Shown here: in pieces, positions 15,511 through 23,770 of the stretch | Layout: every line of letters starts with the position of its first letter | Position numbering within the stretch: position 1 is the first letter of the stretch | Origin: Streptomyces massasporeus | GTDB lineage: Bacteria > Actinomycetota > Actinomycetes > Streptomycetales > Streptomycetaceae | DNA length: 64,000 nucleotides | Assembly (NCBI RefSeq): GCF_014648995.1 | Contig: NZ_BMSE01000020.1 | Location: 100,259 to 164,258, forward strand | Reading direction: 5' to 3' | Position numbers and translations under genes: made by a program | The notes under the pieces: generated by a model | The model's database searches: none | Seen by the model: the letters and a program-made list of their open reading frames with translations, nothing else | What the model was told of the DNA's origin: nothing

Positions 15511-15953
15511 TGCCGGGCCGTCCGAAGGGAAGGGGGCGGGGATCTGGTCGTAGACGGTAACCGCCGCTTCCCGTCCCCGGACGTGATCGGGACCTCGTCC
15601 GGGACGTGGCCTCGACCACATCACCGGCGGCGCGAGCCCGGCCGGGCCTCTGCCCCGTCGGCCGGACGCCACCACCCGGACGGGCCGGCGGGACAGCGGA
15701 GGAACGGCGCCACTCGGCCTCGTCCGCCGAAGCTCACGGGACAGCCGCTCCCCCGCCGCGCGGACGTCACCCGGGCAGTGGCACCCGGACCGACCCGCGC
15801 CGCCGAGCGGGCGGGCCGGCACCCCGCCCCTCGGGACGCCGCGCGCAGTGTCGGCGTCCGTTTCGCCGCAGGGGCGCCGGGCACCCGGCCCGCGTGTTCT
15901 CTCACCGACCCGAATCCGCAGGTCCGGCCCCGCGTGCAGTCAGCCGGTCGCCG
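15511..15953. other. Intergenic region, no gene seen
   Basis: 443 bp between divergent genes. Open frames here are Arg/Pro/Gly-rich without codon bias or ribosome sites. I see no terminator, repeat or clear promoter motif. Confidence 0.55.
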
Positions 15954-16586
15954 GTGCGGTCGTTGCGTTTCGACGGCTGGATCGCCGGGATCGGCACGGC
16001 GTCCGGCGCCCGCGTGGTGCTCGGCCACTGGCCGCGTTCGCCGTTCGGGCCGTTCAGCGACGTGATGGTCGAGGAGGCCGACGGACGCCGGCTGCTGCTG
16101 GCGCCGACGCGCGAGACGGCCGACTTCGTCGCCGGCACCTATGTCTTCGACGAGGTGCGGGTCGTACCGGTCGAGGTGCGGGTCGCCGGCCGCCGCCACT
16201 GGACGGTCACCGCCCCGCCGCTCCACCTGCGGTTCGGGACCGGCCGACGGAGCCTGCCGGGCCTCGCGCTGCGGGCGGTCCCGGGCGCGCTCGCCACCCG
16301 CCCGGGCTGGATCGCGCTGTGGGACCGGCCCGCCCGACTGCTGCTGGGAGCACACACCCACGCCAGTGCCCGGACCGGACGGCACCAGTGGTACGGCGCC
16401 CGGGACCTGCACCCGGTCACCTCGGCCACCGCCACCTTCAAGGGCGAGAACCTCGGTGCCCTCACCCCGGTCGAGCCTCCGGTGCGCTTCGGATCCGGCT
16501 CGACACCCCGCCGTCCCTGCCTCGTACGGGTCACCACGACGGTGGCCGTGGGGCAGGACCGGAGTACGACAGGAGCTGCGTCATGA
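15954..16586 (+). CDS. Conserved hypothetical protein of Streptomyces type
   Basis: 210 residues from GTG 15954 (VRSLRFDGWIAGIG). Predicted mostly beta, with DVMVEEADGRRLLLAPTRE, ADFVAGTYVFDEVRVVPV and RHQWYGARDLHPVTSAT. I remember close relatives as unnamed Streptomyces proteins; no function is known to me. No signal peptide. Its stop overlaps the next gene's ATG (ATGA), so the two are translated together. Confidence 0.7.
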   Translation: MRSLRFDGWIAGIGTASGARVVLGHWPRSPFGPFSDVMVEEADGRRLLLAPTRETADFVAGTYVFDEVRVVPVEVRVAGRRHWTVTAPPLHLRFGTGRRSLPGLALRAVPGALATRPGWIALWDRPARLLLGAHTHASARTGRHQWYGARDLHPVTSATATFKGENLGALTPVEPPVRFGSGSTPRRPCLVRVTTTVAVGQDRSTTGAAS

Positions 16587-17116
16587 CGGAACAGCGAGCG
16601 GATTCCCCGGACGCCAGGCGTGCCCCGGCCACCGACATGTCCCTGCTGGGCATCTACCTCAACGACCATCTCGCCGGCGCCACCGCCGGGACCGCGCGGG
16701 TGCGCTACCTGCTGCGGTCGTGCGGTGGCACCCCGCTCGCCGACGCGCTGGCCCCGGTGGCCGCCGAGATCGCCGAGGACCGGACGAGTCTGCTGCACAT
16801 CATGCGGCGCCTGGACGTGCCGGTGCGCCGCTACAAGGTCTACGCGGGCCGCGCCGCCGAGCAGGTGGGGCGGCTGAAGAGCAACGGCAGCCTGGTACGG
16901 CGGTCCCCGCTGAGCACGCTGTGGGAGCTGGAGGCACTGGCGCTGGGGGTGGAGGGCAAGCTGGCGGGCTGGGAGACGCTCCGCGATCTGGCCGCCACTG
17001 ACACACGTCTCGACCCGCGACAGCTCGACGACCTCATCGAACGCGCCCGGCGGCAGCACGCCACGCTGGAGGGGCTGCGTCACAAGCAGGTCGAGGTCGC
17101 CTTCCGCGGAGCCTGA
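16583..17116 (+). CDS. Hypothetical helical protein
   Basis: 177 residues, ATG 16583 behind AGGAG, coupled by ATGA to the preceding gene. It reads as a four-helix, ferritin-like bundle: LLGIYLNDHLAGATAGTARV, LADALAPVAAEIAEDRTSL, then a basic RYKVYAGRAAEQVGRLK and LWELEALALGVEGKLAGWE. Paired acidic and histidine residues (EDRTSLLH) might bind metal, but no full di-iron set is visible. Unassigned. Confidence 0.7.
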   Translation: MTEQRADSPDARRAPATDMSLLGIYLNDHLAGATAGTARVRYLLRSCGGTPLADALAPVAAEIAEDRTSLLHIMRRLDVPVRRYKVYAGRAAEQVGRLKSNGSLVRRSPLSTLWELEALALGVEGKLAGWETLRDLAATDTRLDPRQLDDLIERARRQHATLEGLRHKQVEVAFRGA

Positions 17117-17131
17117 GAGACCGGCCCCGGC

Positions 17132-17455
17132 TCACCAGAACCTGCTGCTGAGGGCGGGCTGATGGGCCAGTTGCACCGCGTCGCGCAGCCGCAGCGCGAC
17201 GCTGATGGTGGCGCGCAGGGCGGACGGACGGACGGTCTGGGCGGTCTCGGTGGCGAGGACCAGCAGACAGGCAGCCGCCTGCTCGACGACCGAGACGGGC
17301 AGGGTGAAGTCGTTGTCGGCGGCCGTGCGGAACGCCTTCAGGGGGATCGCGACGCCGTCGATGGCCCGGTGCGCGGCCTGCTCCAGATGCTGTGCGGCCT
17401 GTTCGCACACGGGGGCGGGCAGGGCGATGGTGCGCTGGAACGGTGAACTCGTCAT
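17132..17455 (-). CDS. Hypothetical protein
   Basis: 107 residues from ATG 17455. Helical, with repeated AAxHLEQAAHRA and VVEQAAACLLVLATETAQ segments that may form two related hairpins. No signal peptide. It converges with the upstream plus-strand pair (16 bp between stops). Not recognised. Confidence 0.6.
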   Translation of the reverse strand: MTSSPFQRTIALPAPVCEQAAQHLEQAAHRAIDGVAIPLKAFRTAADNDFTLPVSVVEQAAACLLVLATETAQTVRPSALRATISVALRLRDAVQLAHQPALSSRFW

Positions 17456-17669
17456 GACCCCACTGCTTCCCCGGCGCTGGCCGGTTCTGTCGGCCGGCGG
17501 CGGGATTTCACCGCCCCGCGTGACCGGCGGGTGGCGATTGTCCGGGAATCGAAACAGCCCTCGGGGACGGTGCAACGGGTGCCGGGGGCGAGAGGTCTAC
17601 TCCTGCGATCGGCTCGCCGGGCGAACGGCCCGGGGAGCACGGAGAAGTGACCACAACGGGGGTTCCAGA

Positions 17670-18125
17670 ATGTTCCGCAACGCCTCGCGCCCGAACCGCT
17701 GGAGTGTCGTCGCCGTGGGCTGTGTCGCCGCCCTCGGCATCGCGGCCGCCGCGGTTCCCGCCGCCGCCGCGTCGGCCACCGACGGCAACGACCGCTACAC
17801 CGCGCAGGAGATCCACACGTTCCTGGAGGACTTCTACGGGGAGCACGGTCCCGGCGACTTCGCCCGCACGTACGGCATCTCGCCGCAGCTCAAGGAGAAG
17901 GTCGCCGACAACCCGGAGTTCGACGTCCTGCTGTGCGCGCAGAACATCCCGGCGTCCATCGACATCGGCCCGGTCACCACGGCCCAGTCGGCGCGGGTCG
18001 GCTGGGCGACGGTCAGCACGTACTGGAACGGCGGCTCCGACAAGGCCGACTTCACCGCGTACGTCGACCTCGACGCCACGCGCCCGATCCAGTTGCTCGA
18101 CGTGGATTGCGGGTCCCAGGGCTGA
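17670..18125 (+). CDS. Secreted hypothetical protein
   Basis: 151 residues. A Sec signal peptide is clear (RPNRWSVVAVGCVAALGIAA, cleavage near AAAASA, residue 36). The mature part, about 115 residues, begins helical (YTAQEIHTFLEDFYGEHG) and continues with beta-rich YVDLDATRPIQLLDVDC. Two Cys (LLCAQN and DVDCGSQG) could form one disulfide. The layout recalls an NTF2-like or lipocalin-like small exported protein; I cannot name the family. Confidence 0.7.
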   Translation: MFRNASRPNRWSVVAVGCVAALGIAAAAVPAAAASATDGNDRYTAQEIHTFLEDFYGEHGPGDFARTYGISPQLKEKVADNPEFDVLLCAQNIPASIDIGPVTTAQSARVGWATVSTYWNGGSDKADFTAYVDLDATRPIQLLDVDCGSQG

Positions 18126-18181
18126 GCAGCCGTCGTCGTACTCTGGGTGCCGGTCGGGCACGGCGCTGAAAGGGAGTACGT

Positions 18182-19036
18182 ATGGCCGCCCGTGCGGAGG
18201 TCGTGGCCCGGCACACCGGCCGGGCCGTCAGGGATGAGAGGCCGCTGTCGGGGGCTCTCGCCGAAGTCACCCTCGACGACGGTCGGGTCGTGGTCGTCAA
18301 GCGGTCCGACGCGCCGGGGGCGGCGCGGGCCGAGGCGGCGGGGCTGCGCTGGCTGGCCGCTGCGGAGAGTGTGCGGGTGCCGGGGGTGCACGGCCACGAG
18401 GAGGGCTGGCTCGTCGTCGAGCGGGTTCCGCAGGGGCGTCCGGGCCCGGAGGCGGCGGTGCGGTTCGGCCGGGCCCTCGGCGCGCTGCACGCCTCCGGGG
18501 CGCCCGCGTTCGGCGCGCCGCCGCCGGAGGGGCCGATGGACGCGTTCATCGGGCTCGCGCCGATGCGCAACGAGCCCGCGGCCGACTGGCCGCGCTGGTA
18601 CGCCGAGCAGCGCGTGCTGCCCTATCTGCGGCGGGCGGTCGACCAGGGCACCGTCCGGGCCGGCGAAGCGACCGTCGTGGAACGTCTGTGCGAGCGGCTT
18701 CCGGGGCTGGCGGGCCCCGCCGAGCCGCCCGCGCGGCTGCACGGCGATCTGTGGAGCGGCAACGTACTGTGGGCGGCCGACGGGCAGGTGTGGCTGATCG
18801 ACCCGGCCGCGCACGGCGGGCATCGCGAGACCGATCTGGCGATGCTGCGCCTCTTCGGCTGTCCGCATCTGGAGCAGGTGCTGGACGGCTACCAGCAGGA
18901 GGCGCCGCTCGCCGGCGGCTGGACGGAGCGCGTCGGCGTGCACCAGCTGTTTCCGCTGCTGGTGCACGCCGTGCTGTTCGGCCGGGGTTACGCGGAACAG
19001 GCCCTCGCGGTGGCCCGTACGGCTCTGGCGGGGTGA
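18182..19036 (+). CDS. Fructosamine kinase-family / aminoglycoside phosphotransferase-like protein
   Basis: 284 residues, start behind AAAGGGAG. Kinase-like fold: VVVKRSD (ATP-binding Lys), HGDLWSGNVLW (residues 187-197, catalytic loop with D189) and IDPAAHGGHRETDLAM (Mg-binding DP plus the family-typical GHRE/D). The DLWSGN and DPA-x-x-G-x-RE/D signatures point to the fructosamine-3-kinase branch, which phosphorylates glycated amines so that they detach. Cytoplasmic. Its stop is only 4 bp from the convergent catalase stop. Confidence 0.85.
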   Translation: MAARAEVVARHTGRAVRDERPLSGALAEVTLDDGRVVVVKRSDAPGAARAEAAGLRWLAAAESVRVPGVHGHEEGWLVVERVPQGRPGPEAAVRFGRALGALHASGAPAFGAPPPEGPMDAFIGLAPMRNEPAADWPRWYAEQRVLPYLRRAVDQGTVRAGEATVVERLCERLPGLAGPAEPPARLHGDLWSGNVLWAADGQVWLIDPAAHGGHRETDLAMLRLFGCPHLEQVLDGYQQEAPLAGGWTERVGVHQLFPLLVHAVLFGRGYAEQALAVARTALAG

Positions 19037-19040
19037 GCGG

Positions 19041-20699
19041 TCAGCGGGTCACGACGTGCCGCGCGTCGGGGACGCAGTGGGTCATGGTCAGGCCCTCTAC
19101 GTTACGCGGCTTGTTCCTGCCCAGGTCGGCCAGGCGTTCACGGTCGTCGTCCGTGAGGTCCTGGCTCGCCAGCGGCTCCAGTGAGGCCACGTCCTCCGGT
19201 CCGATGCCCAGACCCTCCCCGACCCGCAGGCCGAGGTCGTTGTCGACCAGCAGGAAGTGCCAGACCATGCGCTCCTGGATCGCCCGGTCGCACGCGGACA
19301 GTTGACCGATGAAGTTCTTCACCAGGTCGTCGCGCTCCCAGTCCTCCAGCAGCTGGTAGCGCTGACCGGCCTGGAGGTAGTCGTTGGTGCGGGGGATGCG
19401 CTTGCGGGTCAGCCGGCCGTGGATCTCGGGGCCCTGCTCGTCGTGGGTCGGGTGGCGGGCCTCGCGCAGGCCGCCGGTGATGGACGGCTCGTAGTTGACC
19501 TGTGGGTTCTCGCCTCCGCCGTCCACGTGGTAGGCCATCTGGCCGTCGCGCTGGTTGGTGTGCACCTTCGCGTTCTTGGCCTGGTTGACGGGGAGCTGGA
19601 GATAGTTCGGGCCGACCCGGTAGCGCTGGGTGTCGCTGTAGGAGAACGTCCGGCCGACGAGCATCTTGTCGTCGGAGAAGTCCAGGCCGTCGACGAGGAC
19701 GCCGGTGCCGAAGGAGATCTGCTCGTTCTCGGCGAAGAAGTTCTCCGGCATCCGGTCGAGCACCATCCGGCCCACCGGCCGCGGCGGGAAGTCCTGCTCG
19801 GGCCAGGTCTTGGTGTCGTCCAGCGGGTCGAAGTCGAGCTCGGGGTGGTCGTGGTCGTCCATCATCTGGACGAGCAGCTCCCATTCCGGGTGGTCACCGC
19901 GGGCGACGGCCTCGTACAGGTCCTTGGTGGCGTGGCCCAGGGTGTCGGCCTGGACGTTGGCCGCGTCCTCCTCGGTCATGCTGCGCACACCCTGCTTGGG
20001 CATCCAGTGGTACTTGACCAGCTTGGTCTCGCCCTCGGCGTTCACCCATTTGTACGTGTTGACGCCGAAGCCCTGCATGTGGCGGTAGTCGGCGGGGATG
20101 CCGCGCGGGCTGAACAGGTTGACCAGCATGTGCATGGCCTCGGGCGTCTGCGACATGAAGTCGAAGATGCGGCCCGGCTGCTGCTCGAAGGTCACCGGGT
20201 CCGGCTTGAGGGCGTGGATGACGTCCGGGAACTTGATGGCGTCGCGGATGAAGAAGACGCCCAGGTTGTTGCCGACCAGGTCCCAGTTGCCGTCCTCGGT
20301 GTAGAACTTCACGGCGAAACCACGCGGGTCGCGGGCGGCCTCGGAGGAGTCGCGGCCGCCGATCACGGTGGAGAAGCGGACGGCGACGTCCGTGCGCTTG
20401 CCCCGCTCCTGGAACAGCCTGGCCCGGGTGTAGCGGCTGATCGGCTCGTCGCCCCAGGTGCCGTAGGCCTCGAAGTGGCCGTAGGCCAGGACGCCGCGGG
20501 CGTGCACGACGCGTTCGGGGATGCGTTCCCGGTCGAAGTGGCTGATCTTCTCGAGGAACTGGTAGTTCTCCAGCGTGGCCGGGCCGCGGGCGCCGACGCT
20601 GCGCTGGTTCTGGTTGTCGTGGACCGGATGGCCCTGGCGATTGGTGAGTACCTCGCGGTCGTCGCCCGGTGCGGGGCCGGTGCCGGATACGTCCGTCAT
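19041..20699 (-). CDS. Monofunctional haem catalase
   Basis: 552 residues, ATG at 20699 behind AAGGAG. It decomposes hydrogen peroxide. Visible residues: distal H66 (RVVHARGVLAYGHFE), Asn in VGNNLGVFFIRDA, and the proximal Tyr motif RTFSYSDTQRYRVGPNYLQ. It is longer than the ~480-residue small-subunit forms, with about 50 extra C-terminal residues but no flavodoxin-like domain. A SigB-like promoter lies 87 bp upstream, which fits the SigB control known for catB-type catalase of S. coelicolor. Confidence 0.95.
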   Translation of the reverse strand: MTDVSGTGPAPGDDREVLTNRQGHPVHDNQNQRSVGARGPATLENYQFLEKISHFDRERIPERVVHARGVLAYGHFEAYGTWGDEPISRYTRARLFQERGKRTDVAVRFSTVIGGRDSSEAARDPRGFAVKFYTEDGNWDLVGNNLGVFFIRDAIKFPDVIHALKPDPVTFEQQPGRIFDFMSQTPEAMHMLVNLFSPRGIPADYRHMQGFGVNTYKWVNAEGETKLVKYHWMPKQGVRSMTEEDAANVQADTLGHATKDLYEAVARGDHPEWELLVQMMDDHDHPELDFDPLDDTKTWPEQDFPPRPVGRMVLDRMPENFFAENEQISFGTGVLVDGLDFSDDKMLVGRTFSYSDTQRYRVGPNYLQLPVNQAKNAKVHTNQRDGQMAYHVDGGGENPQVNYEPSITGGLREARHPTHDEQGPEIHGRLTRKRIPRTNDYLQAGQRYQLLEDWERDDLVKNFIGQLSACDRAIQERMVWHFLLVDNDLGLRVGEGLGIGPEDVASLEPLASQDLTDDDRERLADLGRNKPRNVEGLTMTHCVPDARHVVTR

Positions 20700-20785
20700 G
20701 TGTGTGGGCTCCTTCGGCTCGGGGCCGCGGCCTGCCGGGTCGGTGCCGCGAGCGGCGCCCGGCCGGTCCTGGCGGGACGGGCCGG

Positions 20786-20809
20786 GTACCCGAAGGGGCC
20801 GAGTCACTC
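20786..20809 (-). promoter_or_regulatory. SigB-like promoter of the catalase gene
   Basis: On the minus strand, GAGT (20809-20806), 14 nt, then GGGTAC (20791-20786). It matches GNNT-N14-16-GGGTAY and is placed for an about 80-nt leader. Seen in sequence; regulation inferred. Confidence 0.5.
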
Positions 20810-20878
20810 ACGTGCCACGGACCTCGTCGGACGGCGGTGGCCTCCCCCGAGCCGGGAAGGCACCGCCGCTACGCTCCG

Positions 20879-21260
20879 TCACACGTGGGGCCTGCGCCCC
20901 CGTTCCTGCCGCGGGTAACGCTGGTCGGCTCCCGGCAGGGCCGGCTCGGGGAGGGTCGCGACCTCCTGCTCGGCCTTCCGCGGCTGCTCCGCCGTGCCGT
21001 CGGGCAGGCGGGGCGGGCGCGGCCGGCCGTGGGTGAAGCGGAAGGCGGAGGTCAGGTCACCGAAGGTCTCCCGGCGCCAGTCGCTGGCGTCGGGCTCCTC
21101 GACGCCGGTGAACCGCTCCAGGAAGAGCGCGGAGGTGTGGTCGAAGGGCTCGGAGGCGACCCAGCAGCCGACCGTCCACGGCGAGACGACGATGGCGGGC
21201 ACACGGAAACCCGCCGCCGATCGGCAGCCCCTGGACGAACTCGTTCGCCGTGCCGGCCCG
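20879..21260 (-). pseudogene. Phospholipase C (phosphoesterase family), 3' remnant with frameshift
   Basis: Residues GTANEFVQGLPIGGGF (21254 down to about 21207) match the segment near the C-terminus of actinobacterial non-haemolytic phospholipase C; the expected continuation RVPAIVVSPW appears only in another frame, then WVASEPFDHTSALFLERF and DWRRETFGDLTSAFRF. One extra A/T in the AAA run at 21207-21209 explains the shift. At least three quarters of the gene is missing upstream, so this is a decayed fragment without a start. Confidence 0.75.
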
Positions 21261-21285
21261 GCTGCCGGCCGGGCCGTCGATCACT

Positions 21286-21312
21286 GACCCGCCCGGCAGG
21301 CCCGGGCGGGTC
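21286..21312. terminator. Strong hairpin, probable terminator
   Basis: A perfect 11-bp stem GACCCGCCCGG / CCGGGCGGGTC with a 5-nt loop, about 110 bp after the 460-residue gene's stop (minus strand) and next to the phospholipase remnant. Confidence 0.6.
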
Positions 21313-21421
21313 AGGGGCAGTCGACGAACAAGGGGACACTGCACGGGGTGGGGTTGGCCAAGACCTGACCGGCCATGTCTCCGCGTTCCCGATGCGTTGC
21401 CCGGGCTTGGGAGACGGATGG

Positions 21422-22804
21422 TCAGTGCGTGATCCGGGGCCCCGGTGGCTCGGGCCGCTCCTCGCAGAAGGACCAGACCTCCGCGAGGAGGGCCGGATGG
21501 TCCTCGCCATGGGTGACGACGGCCGCGTAGACGGCGTCGAGAGCCGCCCGGAGCGGGTCGGCTGCGGCGGTCACGGCGGGCAGGGCCGTGTGCGGCTGCG
21601 AGATGCGGAGGGACGGGTCCGGGCGGCCGATGGTGAGCATCGCGACGAGCGGGCTCGAGGCGGAGTCCGACGGCGGCGGGTCCTGCCACTCCTCGCGCGA
21701 CGGCGACGGGTCGTGCGGCTCCTCGAAGGCCGCCGCGGGGCCCACCACGAACGGTGCCGCCCTCTGGAACAGTCCGGACGTGAGCGGGGAGTCGGCAGGC
21801 TCGTGGGGCGGCCGTTCGGGCGGGACGGCCCGGCCGACGGTGCGGTCCGGGACGTCCGGGTCGGAGGCGAGAGCGTGCCACATGCGGGCGTCGTCGTCGA
21901 AGGGCGGGGGCAGCGGGTGGTCTTCGGCCAGGGCCGTGAGCGCGTGGGCGACCCAGTCCAGGGCGGTGAGTCCGGCCGCCTCGCAGGCCCGGCGGGCGGC
22001 GAACCGGGCCACCGCGCGCTGGGTGGCGGGGCCCGCGGCGTCGATGGCGTGGAGCAGGGCGGGGTCGAAATCGCGCAGCCCGCTGACGTTGCCGCCGACC
22101 GTGCGCAGCGCGTCGCTCGGCAGGCGTCCGCCCCACTGCCGGCGCTCGTGGGCGAGTTGTTGCTCCCGCTCCTCCGTCTCCCGCGCGAGGCGCTCCCGGC
22201 GTGCGGCTTCGGCCCGCTCGGCAGGGGTGGGAGGGGGTGGCAGCGTCCGGGCGTAGCGGTGCCAGTAGGCGGCGGTCCGCGAGGTCTCCTTCAGGACGCG
22301 GTCCGGCTCGGGCGGGGCGGGCCAGAACTGCAGGAGGTAGCGGTCCAGTTGCGGCTCGTCGGCCGATCGGGTGTCCGTCTCGCTCGCCCGGTCCATGCCC
22401 CTGGCGCAGTAGCGCACCCGGTGGTCGGTTTCCTCGAGGTCCAGGTCCCAGGAGTCCTCCCCCGCCCACTGCACGAGCGCGCTCTGCGCCGAGGCGGGGC
22501 GGAAGGACACCTCCACCACGTCCTCCCAGGCGGGATCCAGTGGCGGGGCCTGATCAAGCACTTCGACGGTGAAACCGACATCGCCGGTGTGCAGGCCGGT
22601 GTTCAGCCAGAGAAGGCCCGGTGTCGCCGCCCCGCACAACCCGGCCCTCTGCCCGGCGAACGCCTCCGCGAGGCCCGGCCCGTGATCATCCGGGTCGCTC
22701 TCGACGTAGATCTGGCCGTAGTGCACATGAACCTCTCCCTCGACCGGCCTGCGCACGATCAGCTCCTCCTCGCACGGGGATGGGATGGTGTGAGCTGTCG
22801 GCAT
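21422..22804 (-). CDS. Hypothetical protein, 460 residues
   Basis: ATG 22804 is preferred because longer frames run into the divergent kinase gene. The N-terminal 130 residues (GEVHVHYGQIYVES, LWLNTGLHTGDVGFTVEVL, VEVSF) look like a beta-rich domain; residues 185-225 are a charged coiled-coil-like helix (RAEAARRERLARETEEREQ); residues 235-310 are helical (AARRACEAAGLTALDWVAHAL). The C-terminus is Pro/Ser-rich, then helical. Soluble. I do not recognise it. Start uncertain, ribosome site weak. Confidence 0.65.
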   Translation of the reverse strand: MPTAHTIPSPCEEELIVRRPVEGEVHVHYGQIYVESDPDDHGPGLAEAFAGQRAGLCGAATPGLLWLNTGLHTGDVGFTVEVLDQAPPLDPAWEDVVEVSFRPASAQSALVQWAGEDSWDLDLEETDHRVRYCARGMDRASETDTRSADEPQLDRYLLQFWPAPPEPDRVLKETSRTAAYWHRYARTLPPPPTPAERAEAARRERLARETEEREQQLAHERRQWGGRLPSDALRTVGGNVSGLRDFDPALLHAIDAAGPATQRAVARFAARRACEAAGLTALDWVAHALTALAEDHPLPPPFDDDARMWHALASDPDVPDRTVGRAVPPERPPHEPADSPLTSGLFQRAAPFVVGPAAAFEEPHDPSPSREEWQDPPPSDSASSPLVAMLTIGRPDPSLRISQPHTALPAVTAAADPLRAALDAVYAAVVTHGEDHPALLAEVWSFCEERPEPPGPRITH

Positions 22805-22850
22805 CGTGGCATCCGGCACTGACAGCCGGCGGCCACGGAAGAGGAGAGCC

Positions 22851-23465
22851 ATGCGGCACGTCTACTGGATCGGCGGCGGGAGTGGGGCGGGCAAGTCCAC
22901 GATCGCCCGCCGTCTGGCCGACCGGCACGGCTGGCGTGTCTACTCCACCGACGACGTGATGGCCGATCACGCGCGCCGGACCACCGCCGATGAGGCGCCG
23001 TTCCTCCATGCGTTCATGGCCATGGACATGGACGAACGGTGGGTCGACCGGTCGCCCGAGACCATGCTCGAGACGTTCCACTGGTTCCGGGGCGAGGCTT
23101 TCGGTCTGATCGTCGAGGATCTCGCGCGCATGCCGGCGGGGACGCCCGTCGTCGTCGAGGGGTTCCGTCTGCTGCCGCACCTGGTGGAGCCGCTGCTCCC
23201 CGGCCCCGGACACGCCGTCTGGTTGCTTCCCACCCCGGAATTCCGCCAGTTCGCGTTCACGAGCCGTGCCACACCGCAGGGCGGGTTCACGCGGCGGACC
23301 AGTGATCCCGCGCGGGCCGATCGCAATCTCGCCGTACGGGACGCCCTGTTCACGCGGCGGCTGGGCGAGGAGACCGCGCGCCGGGGACTGCCCGCCATCA
23401 CCGTGGACGGCACGATGACGGTGGACGAACTCGCCGGGTGGGTCGGCCAGGTCTTCCGGCTCTGA
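22851..23465 (+). CDS. P-loop nucleoside/shikimate-type kinase
   Basis: 204 residues behind GAGGAGAG. Walker A GGGSGAGKST at residues 8-17, with STDD as the substrate-side acidic pair near residue 31. A lid-like basic stretch (TRRTSDPARADRNLAVRD) follows near residue 150. No Walker B of AAA type. This fits the small-molecule kinase superfamily (shikimate, gluconate or similar); the substrate is not evident. Divergent from the 460-residue hypothetical by 46 bp. Confidence 0.75.
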   Translation: MRHVYWIGGGSGAGKSTIARRLADRHGWRVYSTDDVMADHARRTTADEAPFLHAFMAMDMDERWVDRSPETMLETFHWFRGEAFGLIVEDLARMPAGTPVVVEGFRLLPHLVEPLLPGPGHAVWLLPTPEFRQFAFTSRATPQGGFTRRTSDPARADRNLAVRDALFTRRLGEETARRGLPAITVDGTMTVDELAGWVGQVFRL

Positions 23466-23770
23466 GACAGCGGGAGGCCCGGACCCTGCACCCGCCCTCC
23501 GGCAGGGCACCCAGCCTGCGCCCGTCACATGCAGTGACTACCCGTCACGACGCCGGGCCGGTCGGCCAGATCCACACGCACCACCAACTCCCCTCTCCTG
23601 TACGGCAATTCAGACAGTTGCCTCGGAAGCCCACAGACACCGATCACTTTCGGAACGAAGTGGCACTCCACCGTGCGAGACCGGTCGATGACGGTGTGTA
23701 CTGTGCTGCGGGTGGCTCGCCAGAGCCCCTCGGACCCAGCCCTGCCCGACTCCCTCCTGGAATCGACTCG
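23466..23770. other. Leader region of the conservon
   Basis: 305 bp without a convincing gene. An imperfect inverted repeat, CACTTTCG..CGAAGTG, lies near 23645-23665. The region just upstream of cvnA should hold the conservon promoter; no clear -35/-10 pair was found. Confidence 0.45.

Noticed and set aside
19257..20918. 553-codon open frame opposite the catalase gene
   Set aside because: Composition is Val/Gly/His-rich, without motif; the minus strand encodes a complete catalase.
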